Source: Allobosea sp. CS1GBMeth4
GTDB taxonomy: Bacteria; Pseudomonadota; Alphaproteobacteria; Rhizobiales; Beijerinckiaceae
Assembly: GCF_900185715.1 (NCBI RefSeq)
Contig: NZ_FYAS01000016.1
Coordinates: 62,001-126,000, forward strand
Reading direction: 5' to 3'
DNA length: 64,000 nucleotides
The notes beneath the pieces were generated by a model that was given only the letters and a program-made list of their open reading frames with translations, did not search any database and was not told where the DNA came from. Positions 27,542 through 36,793 of the stretch are shown piece by piece. The translations under genes were made by a program, and so were the position numbers. How positions within the stretch are numbered: the first letter of the stretch is position 1; every line of letters begins with the position of its first letter.

Positions 27542-28647
27542 CCCCAGACCTCTTTCGCGACCTCGACGATGCGCGACAGCTTCGCCCATTGTTCTTCCTC
27601 GGCGAGGACATTGCCCTCCTCGGTCGAGGCGAAGCCGCATTGCGGCGACAGGCAGAGCTGCTCCAGCGGCGCGAATCGCGACGCCTCCTCGATCCGGCGC
27701 TTCAGATTGTCCTTGCTCTCGATCGCGCCGAATTTCGAGGTCACGAGACCGAGCACCACCTGCTTCTCGCCTCTGGGCAGGAAGCGCAGCGGCTCGAAGC
27801 CGCCGGAACGGTCGTCGTCCCACTCCATGAAGTAGCCGTCGACATTGATCTCGTTGAAGACCATCTCGGCGACGGGCTCGTAACCGCCCGAGGCGATGAA
27901 GGTCGATTTGAAATTGCCGCGGCAGGTATGGGTGGTGATCACCATGTCGGCCGGCTTCGCCGCCGTCGCCGCGTTGATCACGTCGCGATAGATGAAGATC
28001 AGCCGGTCCGGATCGTCGCCGCGCTCGGCCAGCATCTTGCGCTGCTCGGGATCGCAGAAATAGGACAGGCTGGTGTCGTCGAGCTGGAGATAGCGGCAGC
28101 CGGCATCGTAGAAGGCCTTGATCGCCTTGGCATAGGCCTTGCCGAGATCGTCATAGTAGTCCTCGATCCTGAGATAGGCGCTCGGATCGATCGCCTTCCG
28201 TCCGCCGCGATAATGCAGCATGGACGGGCTCGGAATGGTCATCTTCGGCAAGCGGCTGGTCACCGAGGCCAGGAACCTGAAGTGCGCCAGATGCGGATGG
28301 TCGTCAGGGAAATCGAGCTTGCCGGTGACTCGCACCGCATGCCCCTTGGTGCTGACGCCCTTGAACTGGATGCCTGAATCGGTCTCGAAGCTGGTGACGC
28401 CGGCAAGGCCGTCGAGGAAGTCGAAATGCCAGAAGGCGCGGCGGAATTCGCCGTCGGTCACCGCCTGAAGCCCGACCTCCTCCTGCTTGCGCACGAGCGT
28501 CCTGATCTCCTCGTCCTCGATCGCGGTCAGCTCGGCCTGGCCGATCTCGCCGGCCGCGAGCCTGGCGCGCGCCTGCTTGACCGGCGCGCTGCGCAGCAGG
28601 CTGCCGACCATGTCGGCCCGGAACGGCGGCTTCTTCCTCTGTGTCAT
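27538..28647 (-). CDS. MetE C-terminal-domain-like (cobalamin-independent) methyltransferase
   Basis: The 369-residue protein is a single UROD/MetE-like barrel, like YxjG and archaeal MetE, half the size of full MetE. Zinc ligands appear in TTHTCRGN (His and Cys) and LSPQCGF (Cys). The N-terminus PFRADMVGSLLRSAPVKQARARLAAGEI and DGEFRRAFWHFDFLDGLAGV are typical. Full methionine synthase activity is uncertain for this group. Placed between an ABC importer and a ring-cleaving dioxygenase, it could accept a methyl group from a methoxylated aromatic or repair methionine supply. A strong GGAGGAGA precedes the ATG. Confidence 0.85.
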   Translation of the reverse strand: MTQRKKPPFRADMVGSLLRSAPVKQARARLAAGEIGQAELTAIEDEEIRTLVRKQEEVGLQAVTDGEFRRAFWHFDFLDGLAGVTSFETDSGIQFKGVSTKGHAVRVTGKLDFPDDHPHLAHFRFLASVTSRLPKMTIPSPSMLHYRGGRKAIDPSAYLRIEDYYDDLGKAYAKAIKAFYDAGCRYLQLDDTSLSYFCDPEQRKMLAERGDDPDRLIFIYRDVINAATAAKPADMVITTHTCRGNFKSTFIASGGYEPVAEMVFNEINVDGYFMEWDDDRSGGFEPLRFLPRGEKQVVLGLVTSKFGAIESKDNLKRRIEEASRFAPLEQLCLSPQCGFASTEEGNVLAEEEQWAKLSRIVEVAKEVWG

Positions 28648-28672
28648 GACGTCTCCTCCCGGTTGCTGATGG

Positions 28673-29383
28673 TCACGCCGCGGCAGCGAGGCCGAGGTGA
28701 TGTTCGAGCCGCTCCGGCTCGGCGATGAGCGCAGCACTGCGCTCGGCGAGAACCACGCGGCCGCGCTCGAGGATGATGGCCTCGTCCGTCAGCGCCAGGA
28801 TCTTGCGGGCATGCTGCTCGATGACGATCGCCGCCAGGCCCTCGTCGCGGAACAGGCGCTTCAACGCCCGCAGCAGTTCCTCGACGATGATCGGCGCCAG
28901 CCCCTCGGTCGGCTCGTCGAGCAGCAGCAGCCTCGGATTGAGCACCAGCGCCCGGCCGATCGCCAGCATTTGCTGCTCGCCGCCGGAGAGCTGGTCGCCG
29001 AGATTGGCTTTGCGCTCCGCGAGGCGCGGGAACATCGCGAAGACGCGGGCGGTATCCCACGGCCCCGGCCGTGCGACGGCCGTCAGGTTCTCCAGCACCG
29101 TCAGCGATTTGAAGATGTTGCGCTCCTGCGGCACCCAGCCGATGCCGGCATGGGCCCGCTGTTCCGGCGAGGCGGTGGTGAGGTCGCGCCCGCCGAGCAC
29201 GATCCGTCCGCCGCGCCGGCGGGTGACGCCGATGATGCTGTTCACCAGCGTCGTCTTGCCGACGCCGTTGCGGCCGAGCAGGGCGAGCGAGCGCCCTTCG
29301 GCAAGCGCGAGGTCGACATCGAACAGCACCTGCGCCTCGCCATAGCCGGCGCTCAGCCTCTCGATCGTGAGCAGCTCAGACAT
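28673..29383 (-). CDS. livF: branched-chain amino acid-type ABC transporter, ATP-binding protein LivF
   Basis: The 236-residue ATPase has Walker A GRNGVGKTT, the signature LSGGEQQMLAIGRAL, Walker B LLLLDEP and the H-loop EQHARK. It is the second ATPase of a HAAT-family importer and overlaps livG by eight bases. Given the flanking aromatic-acid genes, the cargo is more likely an aromatic acid than an amino acid (inference). Confidence 0.93.
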   Translation of the reverse strand: MSELLTIERLSAGYGEAQVLFDVDLALAEGRSLALLGRNGVGKTTLVNSIIGVTRRRGGRIVLGGRDLTTASPEQRAHAGIGWVPQERNIFKSLTVLENLTAVARPGPWDTARVFAMFPRLAERKANLGDQLSGGEQQMLAIGRALVLNPRLLLLDEPTEGLAPIIVEELLRALKRLFRDEGLAAIVIEQHARKILALTDEAIILERGRVVLAERSAALIAEPERLEHHLGLAAAA

Positions 29384-30128
29384 GGGCGGCCTCGCCGAGA
29401 TAGGCGGCGCGCACGGCGGGGTCGCGCGCCATAGCCTCCGGCGTACCCTCGGCCAGGACGCGCCCGTTGACCAGCACAGTGATGCGGTTGGCGAAGCGGA
29501 AGACGAGATCCATGTCGTGCTCGATCAGCAGCACGGAGACATCCTCCGGCAGCGCCGCCACCGTCGCCATCAGCTCGCGCCGCTCGGCCTCGGGCACGCC
29601 GGCGGCCGGCTCGTCGAGCAGCAGCACGCTGGGCCTCGCCGCGAAGGCGGCGGCGATCTCGATCTGACGCCGCCTGCCATAGGGCAGCGTCGCGATCGGC
29701 CGGTTCATGATGTCGTCGAGCTTGAAGCGCGTCAGGATCTCGGCGGTTTCGGCGACCAGCGTCGCATCCCGGTCGAGCGTGCGGAAGGGACTTCTGCCGC
29801 GCCCGAGCCGCTCGCTGGTGACGAGTGCGATCATCTCCAGCGGCGTCATCGTCGCGAAGAGCTGGTTGATCTGGAAGGTGCGCGCGAGGCCGCGTTTCAC
29901 CCGCGCCTCGGGAGGCAGCGCCGTGATGTCCTCGCCCATCAGCTCGATCCGGCCCGAGGACGGCCGGAGCATGCCGGTGAGCTGGTTGACGAAGGTCGTC
30001 TTGCCCGCCCCGTTCGGACCGATCAGCGCATGGCGGGCGCCTTTCGCCAGCGCGAAGTCGACATGATCCGTCGCGGTAATGCCGCCGAAGCTCTTGCACA
30101 GGCCGAAGGTCTGGAGCGCCGCGCTCAT
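29376..30128 (-). CDS. livG: branched-chain amino acid-type ABC transporter, ATP-binding protein LivG
   Basis: The 250-residue ATPase has Walker A GPNGAGKTTF, a LivG-type signature LPYGRRRQIEIAAAF, Walker B VLLLDEPAAG and LLIEHDMDLVF. The C-terminus EGTPEAMARDPAVRAAYLGE is the LivG hallmark. Overlaps both livM (four bases) and livF. Confidence 0.94.
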   Translation of the reverse strand: MSAALQTFGLCKSFGGITATDHVDFALAKGARHALIGPNGAGKTTFVNQLTGMLRPSSGRIELMGEDITALPPEARVKRGLARTFQINQLFATMTPLEMIALVTSERLGRGRSPFRTLDRDATLVAETAEILTRFKLDDIMNRPIATLPYGRRRQIEIAAAFAARPSVLLLDEPAAGVPEAERRELMATVAALPEDVSVLLIEHDMDLVFRFANRITVLVNGRVLAEGTPEAMARDPAVRAAYLGEAAHV

Positions 30129-31132
30129 CGGGCCGCTCCCCTGCCGAAGCGGGCGACGCGGCCGACGACGGCCCTGACCGCACCGTGGATGACCTCGCGC
30201 CCGCCGAGCACGAAGAGCACGAGGAAAAGCCCGATCCAGAACATCCAGTATTGCGGCGTGAGGCTGGCGATCCCGTCCTGGAGCAATTTGAAGGCGATCG
30301 CGCCGACGAGGCCGCCATAGAGATAGCCGGCGCCGCCGATGATCAGCACCAGCATCAGGTCGGCGGAGCGATGGAAGTCGAGCACGTCGAGCGAGACGAA
30401 CTGCGTGGTCTGGGCGAGCAGCGCGCCGGCCGCCCCGGCATAGGCCGCGGCGAGCGCGTAGACGGCGGCGAGGCGGCGCCCGTTCGGCACGCCCGAGGCC
30501 GAGGCCCGCAGCGGGTTGTCGCGGATGGCGCGCAGCGAGAGCCCGAAAGGCGAGCCCACGACCCGCCGCGCCACCAGGAACAGCAGGAAGAGCACGCTGA
30601 GCGAATAGAGATAGGCGGTGCGGCCGAAGAGGTCGAAATCGAACAGGCCCAGCACCGGGGCCATCATGATGCCCTGCAAGCCGTCGGCCCCGCCGGTCAC
30701 GGAGGCGAAGGAGTTCGCCAGCTCGTAGAGGATCAGCGCCACGCCGAGCGTCACCATCAGGCGCGTGAGATCGCTCCCGCGCAGCACCAGCGGGCTGGTG
30801 GCGAGCCCGAGCAACCCCGCCGCCGCCATGCCGCAGGCGAGGCCCGCGAGCGGATCGGCGGTCACGTGCCGGGCGAGCAGCCCGGCGGCATAGGCGCCCA
30901 TGCCGAGAAAGGCGGCATGGCCCAGCGAGACGATGCCGGCATAGCCGAGGACCAGGTCGAGCGAGAGCGCAAACAACGCCAGGATCGCCACTTCGTTCAG
31001 CAGCAGCAGCTGGCCCGGCAGCAGCAGGAACGCTGCAAAGGCCGCGAGCCAGAACAGAAACTCGGCCGGATACCAGCGGCGGCCGGCACGGAGCGCCTCG
31101 CGGACCCGCGCCTCGAAGGCCGCGGCGCTCAT
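30125..31132 (-). CDS. livM: branched-chain amino acid-type ABC transporter permease LivM
   Basis: The 335-residue protein has about nine to ten membrane segments and the LivM signatures LDLVLGYAGIVSLGHAAFLGMGAY and LRAIRDNPLRASASG. It forms the heteromeric channel with LivH. Overlaps livG and livH by four bases each. Confidence 0.94.
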   Translation of the reverse strand: MSAAAFEARVREALRAGRRWYPAEFLFWLAAFAAFLLLPGQLLLLNEVAILALFALSLDLVLGYAGIVSLGHAAFLGMGAYAAGLLARHVTADPLAGLACGMAAAGLLGLATSPLVLRGSDLTRLMVTLGVALILYELANSFASVTGGADGLQGIMMAPVLGLFDFDLFGRTAYLYSLSVLFLLFLVARRVVGSPFGLSLRAIRDNPLRASASGVPNGRRLAAVYALAAAYAGAAGALLAQTTQFVSLDVLDFHRSADLMLVLIIGGAGYLYGGLVGAIAFKLLQDGIASLTPQYWMFWIGLFLVLFVLGGREVIHGAVRAVVGRVARFGRGAAR

Positions 31133-31986
31133 GCCCGCCCCCTCGCGAACAGCCCATGCGGCCGGATGATCAGCAGCATGACCATCAGCGCATAGATGAT
31201 GAAGGCGCCGAGCTGGGGCACGAGATACTTGCCGAGGACATCCGCCAGGCCGAGCAGCATCGCGGCGAAGAACGGGCCGGTGATGCTGGAGGTGCCGCCC
31301 ACCGTGACGACGATCAGGAAGTAGATCATGAACTTCAACGGAAAGGTCGGATCGAGCCCCATGAGCTCGATGCCGAGCGCGCCGCCAAGCCCGGCCAATC
31401 CCGAGCCCAATGCGAAGGTGACGGCGAACAGCCGGTTGACCGGAATGCCCAGACCCCGCGCCACGCGCGCATCGTCGACCGCGGCTCGCAGCCGGCTGCC
31501 GAAGCGCGTGCGGGTGAAGCCCCAGTGCAGCGATATCGCGAGCAGCCCGCAGATCGCGATGACGAAGAGCCGGTAGCGGCCGATGCCGATGCCTGCGATC
31601 TCGAAGCGCCCCTGCAGCCAGGCCGGCAGGCGGATGAACTGCTGGGTCGAGCCCATCAGCCAGTCGGTGCCGGCCACCGCCATGAAGACCAGCCCGATCG
31701 AGAACATCACCTGGTCGAGATGGCTTTTCGCGTACATCGGCCGGTAGACCAGCCGCTCCAGCACGATCCCGACCAGCGCCGCCGCCAGGAAGGCGAGCGG
31801 CAGGCTGGCCAGGAAGGGCAGGCCGAGGCGCTGCATGGCGAGCACGGCGACATAGCCGCCGAGCATGGCGAAGGCGCCGTGGGCGAGGTTGACGAAGTTC
31901 ATCAGCCCCATCGTCACCGAGAGCCCGCAGCCGAGCACGAACAGCACCATCCCATAGGCGATGCCGTCGAACAGGATGGTCAGCAT
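31129..31986 (-). CDS. livH: branched-chain amino acid-type ABC transporter permease LivH
   Basis: The 285-residue permease has about eight membrane segments and the LivH signatures GLMNFVNLAHGAFAMLGGY, RLRAAVDDARVARGLGI and YFLIVVTVGGTSSITGPF. It follows the binding-protein gene after 46 bp. Confidence 0.94.
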   Translation of the reverse strand: MLTILFDGIAYGMVLFVLGCGLSVTMGLMNFVNLAHGAFAMLGGYVAVLAMQRLGLPFLASLPLAFLAAALVGIVLERLVYRPMYAKSHLDQVMFSIGLVFMAVAGTDWLMGSTQQFIRLPAWLQGRFEIAGIGIGRYRLFVIAICGLLAISLHWGFTRTRFGSRLRAAVDDARVARGLGIPVNRLFAVTFALGSGLAGLGGALGIELMGLDPTFPLKFMIYFLIVVTVGGTSSITGPFFAAMLLGLADVLGKYLVPQLGAFIIYALMVMLLIIRPHGLFARGRA

Positions 31987-32032
31987 GCGCCGCGTCCCGG
32001 CCCGGCGCGAAAGCCCGCCCCCTGCCCCGTCG

Positions 32033-33208
32033 TCACTTGCGCGCCTTCACCGGGTCCTTGACGTTCGGGATCGTCGCGAACTCGACATTGTGGAGTTCGG
32101 AACCGACCTTCTGCGTCTTGCGGACATAGACGTTCTGGATGATGTCGCGTGTCTCGGGATCGATCCTGACCGGTCCGCGCGGGCTCTCCCAGGAGGCGCC
32201 CTTCATCGCCGCGATCAGCTTCTCGCCGCTGGCGTCGCCCTTCGTCGCCTTCAGCGCTTCGGCGACGAGCCGCATGCCGTCATAGCCGCCGACCGCCATG
32301 AAGTTCGGCCGCATGCCGGGATTGGCCTTCTGGAAGTCCGCCACGAAGGCCTTGTTCGCCGGGCTGTCATGGGCGGCGGAATAGTGATGTGTCGTGATCG
32401 CCCCGAGCGCGACCTCGCCGATGCCTTCGAGGATGTCGTCGTCGACCACGTCGCCCGGCCCGATCAGCTTGATTCCGGCCTTGTCGAGCCCGCGTTCGAC
32501 GAACTGCTTCATGAACTGTGCCCCCACGCCCGAGGGCACGAAGACGAAGAGCGCATCCGGCTTGGCCTCCGAGACGCGCTGCAGGAAGGGCGCGAAATCC
32601 GGGTTGCGCAGCGGCACCCGCACGCTCTCGACCGAGCCGCCCGCCGCCTTGAACTTGCCGGCGAAGGAGGTCTCGGCGTCGATGCCCGGCCCGTAATCGG
32701 TGACGACCGTGAAGACCTTCTTGATGCCGTTCGCCCAGGCCCAGTCCGCCATCGGCTCGGAGGCCTGCGGCAGGGTGAAGGAGGTGCGCACGATATAGGG
32801 CGAGGCCTCGGTGATCGAGGCGGTCGCCGCCGCCATGACGACTTCCGGCACCTTCGCCTGCGTCGCGATCTGCGCCGTCGCCATGGCGAGCGGCGTCAGG
32901 CCGAAGCCGGCCAGAACCGAGACCTTGTCGTTGACGACGAGCTCCTGGGCAAGGCGGCGCGTCGCGTCGGCATTGCCGGCATCGTCCTTGAGGATGACCT
33001 CGAGCTTGCGCCCGCCATGGACGGCGCCCTCCCTGGCGAGGAAGAGCTTCACCGCCGCGTCGATCTGCCGGCCGGTCGAGGCGAACGGCCCCGTCATCGG
33101 CAGGACCAGGCCGATCTTCACCGCCTCCTGCGCCAGCGCCGCGCCGTCGGCCGAGGCGGCCAGCGCAACGCCGAGAATTCCTGTGAGAACCATCCTGCGA
33201 TGCGTCAT
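32033..33208 (-). CDS. ABC transporter substrate-binding protein (LivK/HAAT type)
   Basis: The 391-residue type I periplasmic binding protein has a signal peptide (MTHRRMVLTGILGVALAA, cleavage near ALAQ) and the bilobal fold starting VKIGLVLPMTGPFASTGRQIDAAVKLF. It delivers ligand to LivHMGF encoded downstream. The closest pattern (SYxxRTSFTLPQASEPMADWA) fits members linked to aromatic-acid catabolism rather than leucine, but the ligand is inferred from context. GGAGG precedes the ATG. Confidence 0.9.
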   Translation of the reverse strand: MTHRRMVLTGILGVALAASADGAALAQEAVKIGLVLPMTGPFASTGRQIDAAVKLFLAREGAVHGGRKLEVILKDDAGNADATRRLAQELVVNDKVSVLAGFGLTPLAMATAQIATQAKVPEVVMAAATASITEASPYIVRTSFTLPQASEPMADWAWANGIKKVFTVVTDYGPGIDAETSFAGKFKAAGGSVESVRVPLRNPDFAPFLQRVSEAKPDALFVFVPSGVGAQFMKQFVERGLDKAGIKLIGPGDVVDDDILEGIGEVALGAITTHHYSAAHDSPANKAFVADFQKANPGMRPNFMAVGGYDGMRLVAEALKATKGDASGEKLIAAMKGASWESPRGPVRIDPETRDIIQNVYVRKTQKVGSELHNVEFATIPNVKDPVKARK

Positions 33209-33260
33209 GTCGTTCCTCCCGAGAGTTGTGTCCGATCCCCGTTTTCGGGTTCTTCTGTGC

Positions 33261-33950
33261 TCAGTCGTCTTCCCCGTCGCGATAGACGAGGCCTGCCTTG
33301 GCGAGGCCTTCGCGCATAGCGTACATGTCCAGGCCGAGTTCGCCAGCAGCCAGGCGTCTACGCTTTTCGTCTTCATTGGCTTCGCGCTTGCGGCCGGCGG
33401 CCGCCACGGCCTCAGCCTCCAGCCGCGGCACCACGACGACGCCGTCATCGTCGGCGACGATCACGTCGCCAGGATGGACGAGCGCCCCGGCGCAGACCAC
33501 CGGCACGTTGACCGAGCCGAGCGTCGCCTTGACCGTGCCCCTGGCCGAGATCGCCCGCGACCAGACCGGGAAGCCGATCTGCGTGAGCGTGCGCACGTCC
33601 CGCACCCCGGCATCGATGACGAGGCCGACGCCACCGCGCGCCCTGAGCGAGGTCGCGAGCAGGTCGCCGAACATGCCGTCCGTGCTGTCGGCGGTGCAGG
33701 CGACGACGAGCACGTCGCCCGGCTGCACCTGCTCGATCGCGACATGGATCATCCAGTTGTCGCCGGGCTGGGCCAGCACCGTCACCACCCCGCCGGCGAT
33801 CTGCGCGCCGGCATAGATCGGCCGCATATAGGGCTTCATCAGCCCGCTCCGCCCCATCGCCTCATGCGTGGTGGAGACGCCGAGCGCGGCGAGATCGGCC
33901 ATCGTCGCGGCCGGCGCACGCTTCCTCGTGCAGATCACGACCGGGTTCAT
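33261..33950 (-). CDS. galC: 4-carboxy-4-hydroxy-2-oxoadipate aldolase / oxaloacetate decarboxylase (RraA-like)
   Basis: The 229-residue protein is an RraA-fold class II aldolase. [49 protein letters not shown] and [15 protein letters not shown] include the metal-binding Asp and the Arg-Asp pair. Homologues LigK and GalC split 4-carboxy-4-hydroxy-2-oxoadipate into pyruvate and oxaloacetate, the last step of the gallate and protocatechuate 4,5-cleavage routes. The adjoining GalB- and GalD-like genes support this. ATGA overlap with the upstream gene. Confidence 0.85.
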   Translation of the reverse strand: MNPVVICTRKRAPAATMADLAALGVSTTHEAMGRSGLMKPYMRPIYAGAQIAGGVVTVLAQPGDNWMIHVAIEQVQPGDVLVVACTADSTDGMFGDLLATSLRARGGVGLVIDAGVRDVRTLTQIGFPVWSRAISARGTVKATLGSVNVPVVCAGALVHPGDVIVADDDGVVVVPRLEAEAVAAAGRKREANEDEKRRRLAAGELGLDMYAMREGLAKAGLVYRDGEDD

Positions 33951-34669
33951 GCCAGCGCCTCCAGCGCTTCCGGGAAGAGCCGCTGATAGGCCTCGCCATA
34001 GGTCATCGCCTTGCCCGAGTTGCGGCCGCCCTGCATGCCGCGATTGAGCGCGACGCGGGTGTAGTATTCCCAGAGATGCTTCTGCGCCGCGAGGATCTCG
34101 AACGCCCGACGCTTCTGCTCCCAGACCTCGTCGATGTTGAGGATGATGGTCGGCTTGAAATTGCACTGCTCGGGCTGGTGCGGCTCGAACAGGAAGACGG
34201 GTGGGGCGGCATAGGCGCGGCTGGGATCGGGCCTGTGCCCGGCCGCCTGCGCGATGATGCGCGCCTCCTGGGCGAAGCGCGCCGCCTCGGGATGGTCGAC
34301 ATTGTAGGGGTCTTCGAGCGCGTGGGTCAGCACGAAGCTCGGATTGAGCGCGTGGAAGATGTCGATGGCGCGGTCGAGCATCTCCGGGCTCGTCCGGAGC
34401 GGATAGTCGCCGGCGTCCATGAACTCGATCTCGGCGCCGAGCAGCGCGGCGGCGGCTTCCGCCTCCTCGCGGCGCTGCGCCTTGACCTCCGCCATCTGCA
34501 CCCCGGCCTTCTTCCAGGCGAACTGGCTCTCGCCGCGCTCGCCATAGGACAGGCAGAGGATCTTCACCCGCATGCCGCGCCTGGCGTGCAGCGCGATGGC
34601 CCCGCCCGCCCGCCAGACGAAATCGCCGGGATGGGCCGTGATCACCAGGCCTGTCTTCTGGGCGCTCAT
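33947..34669 (-). CDS. galB: 4-oxalomesaconate hydratase-like PIG-L/LmbE deacetylase-family protein
   Basis: The 240-residue protein belongs to the zinc-dependent PIG-L/LmbE family; [23 protein letters not shown] replaces the common AHPDDE motif, and [44 protein letters not shown] supplies the rest of the active site. GalB of Pseudomonas putida, a 4-oxalomesaconate hydratase, has the same [11 protein letters not shown] variant. It sits between GalD-like and GalC-like genes, which fits steps in order: tautomerase, hydratase, aldolase. Start: ATG at 34669 behind GGAGGATCG. Confidence 0.82.
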   Translation of the reverse strand: MSAQKTGLVITAHPGDFVWRAGGAIALHARRGMRVKILCLSYGERGESQFAWKKAGVQMAEVKAQRREEAEAAAALLGAEIEFMDAGDYPLRTSPEMLDRAIDIFHALNPSFVLTHALEDPYNVDHPEAARFAQEARIIAQAAGHRPDPSRAYAAPPVFLFEPHQPEQCNFKPTIILNIDEVWEQKRRAFEILAAQKHLWEYYTRVALNRGMQGGRNSGKAMTYGEAYQRLFPEALEALA

Positions 34670-34689
34670 CGAAACGCGATCCTCCCTCG

Positions 34690-35805
34690 TCATCTCGAGC
34701 TTACCGGTACGGCCGCGCGCCCAGCCGTGACGCCGGCGGGAACGAAAGCCTGCCCCGCCATCAGGATGCGCGCGGTGCGCAGCAGCCCCGCCCGCTCGAT
34801 CACCGGCCGCTCCGTCGTTCCGCCGACCGTCAGCCTCACCGTGAACTCGCCGGTCGGATGCTCGACGCAGAGCGAGCGCTCGCGGCCCGCCGGCATCGCG
34901 GCGACGGAGGCGGCGGGCGAGCCCGGCAGCACGGCCGCGGTCGCGACCGTCACCGCCGCGAAGACGCCGATCGAGGCATGGCATTCATGCGGGATGAAGC
35001 TGCGGGTGCAGAGCGCTCCGCCGGCCTGCGGCGGCGCCACCAGCGCGATCTTCGGCACGACCTTCCTGGCGACGTCACCGAGCTTCATCAGCGGCCCGGC
35101 CATGAGGCGGATGGCCTCGATCCGGGCCTTCAACGCCGTATCCTCGTTGAGCTGGTCGCGCGGCTCGTAGCCGGTGCGCCCGAGATCGGCGGCGCGCAGC
35201 ACGATCACCGGCATGCCGTTGTCGATCAGCGTGCAGGGTACGCCCTCGATCACGTCGACGACGTTCCCGCTCGGCAAGAGCGCCCCGCAGACCGAGCCCT
35301 CGGCATCGAGGAAGCCGATATCGATCGGCGCGGAAGTCCCCGGAACGCCATCGATGCGCGCAGCCCCCTCGGCGCTCGCCTGCCCGTCCGGCGTGTCCAT
35401 GGCCAGGTCGGCGATCGTGCCGGTGTTCAGCGTCCTGACCCGCACCGTGGTGCGCGCGCCATTCGCCCTCACCAGCCCGCGGGCCAGCGCAAAGGGGCCG
35501 ACCCCGGCGAGGATGTTGCCGCAATTCGGCGTCGTGTCGACGCTCGCCGTCTCGATGCCGACCTGCGCGAACAGGAAGTCGATATCGCAGCCGGGCTCGC
35601 TCGAGGGCGAGACGATCGCGACCTTGCTGGTCAAGGGATGCGCCCCGCCGAGGCCGTCGACCTGGCGCCTGTCGGGCGAACCCATCACCGCCAGCAGGAA
35701 GGCATCGCGCGCGGCGGTGTCCGCGGGCAGGTCGTCGCGCAGGAAATAGGCGCCTTTCGAGGTGCCGCCGCGGATCAGCATGCAAGGCACGGCGATCTGG
35801 CCCAT
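34690..35805 (-). CDS. galD: 4-oxalomesaconate tautomerase (PrpF family)
   Basis: The 371-residue protein has the PrpF/diaminopimelate-epimerase fold. It opens [24 protein letters not shown] and carries [19 protein letters not shown] with the catalytic Cys, plus [12 protein letters not shown] and [16 protein letters not shown]. GalD converts the keto and enol forms of 4-oxalomesaconate after ring cleavage. PrpF itself acts in the 2-methylcitrate cycle, but no prp gene is nearby and the galB/galC neighbours favour the GalD role. Confidence 0.85.
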   Translation of the reverse strand: MGQIAVPCMLIRGGTSKGAYFLRDDLPADTAARDAFLLAVMGSPDRRQVDGLGGAHPLTSKVAIVSPSSEPGCDIDFLFAQVGIETASVDTTPNCGNILAGVGPFALARGLVRANGARTTVRVRTLNTGTIADLAMDTPDGQASAEGAARIDGVPGTSAPIDIGFLDAEGSVCGALLPSGNVVDVIEGVPCTLIDNGMPVIVLRAADLGRTGYEPRDQLNEDTALKARIEAIRLMAGPLMKLGDVARKVVPKIALVAPPQAGGALCTRSFIPHECHASIGVFAAVTVATAAVLPGSPAASVAAMPAGRERSLCVEHPTGEFTVRLTVGGTTERPVIERAGLLRTARILMAGQAFVPAGVTAGRAAVPVSSR

Positions 35806-35809
35806 CGCC

Positions 35810-36793
35810 TCACTCCGCCGCCTTGATGCCGGCGCGAACGATGACGTCGCGCCAGAGCGCCAGCTCTGAGCCGATCAGCCTGCCGAAGCCCTCGGGCGTC
35901 TCCGGGCGGGCGATGGCGCCGTCCTTGGCCAGGGCGGCGGCGAAGTCGGGCTGGCCGAGCAGCGCGTTGATCTCGCGGTTGAGCCGCTCGACCACCGGCC
36001 GGGGCGTGCGCGCCGGCGCCACGAGCCCGTACCATTGCACCGCCTCGAAATCGGGCAGCCCGCGCTCGGACAGCGTCGGCAGGTCGGGAGCGAAGCCGAC
36101 GCGCTCGCGCCCGGCGACGCCGAGCACCCGAAGCTGGCCGCCCTCGGCCAGGGGCAGCACGGCCGGCCCGCCGGTGAGCGTGAACTGGATGTTGCCGGCG
36201 ACGATGTCGTTCACCGAGGGCGCCGTGCCGCGATAGGGCACATGCGTCGCCTCGATCCCAGCGCGATGGCAGAAATAGGCGGTGGCGATATGGGCGGCGC
36301 TGCCCTGCCCGCCCGAGGAGTAATTCAGCTTGCCGGGGTTCGCCCTGGCGTAGGCGATGAACTCGGCCAGGGTCTTCGCCGGCAGCGTCGGATTGATCGC
36401 CAATATGTTCGGCAGCATCGCGACGAGCGCCACCGGCTGGAAATCCCTGACCGGATCGTAAGGCACATTGGCGTAGAGCGAGGGCGCGAAGGCCAGCGTC
36501 CCGATATGGCCCATCATCAGCGTATGACCGTCGGGCTCGGACTTCGCGACCTGCCCGGCCGCGGTCATGCCGCCGGCGCCGGGCCGATTCTCGATCACGA
36601 AACCCTTGCCGGGAATGATCTGTTCGAGCCTGCTGGCGATCACCCGTGCCAGCACGTCGGTACTGCCGCCCGGCGTGAACGGCACGACGATCCGGATCAG
36701 CTGGCTCGGCCAGCCCTGCTGCGCGCGCCCCAGCCCGGCGGAGCCGGCGAGCCCGAGCCCGGCCAGCACGGAGCGTCGGTCGAGCCTCATCAT
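35810..36793 (-). CDS. tripartite tricarboxylate transporter (Bug family) substrate-binding protein
   Basis: The 327-residue periplasmic protein starts MMRLDRRSVLAGLGLAGS, a possible twin-arginine signal, and has the Bug-family pattern IRIVVPFTPGGSTDVLARVIASRLEQ, NRPGAGGMTAAGQVAKSEPDGHTLM and VPYRGTAPSVNDIVAGNIQF. These bind organic acids for TctAB permeases. No tctA or tctB lies in the window, so it is an orphan binding protein that may sense or present an aromatic acid. ATGA overlap with the dehydrogenase gene upstream. Confidence 0.9.
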   Translation of the reverse strand: MMRLDRRSVLAGLGLAGSAGLGRAQQGWPSQLIRIVVPFTPGGSTDVLARVIASRLEQIIPGKGFVIENRPGAGGMTAAGQVAKSEPDGHTLMMGHIGTLAFAPSLYANVPYDPVRDFQPVALVAMLPNILAINPTLPAKTLAEFIAYARANPGKLNYSSGGQGSAAHIATAYFCHRAGIEATHVPYRGTAPSVNDIVAGNIQFTLTGGPAVLPLAEGGQLRVLGVAGRERVGFAPDLPTLSERGLPDFEAVQWYGLVAPARTPRPVVERLNREINALLGQPDFAAALAKDGAIARPETPEGFGRLIGSELALWRDVIVRAGIKAAE

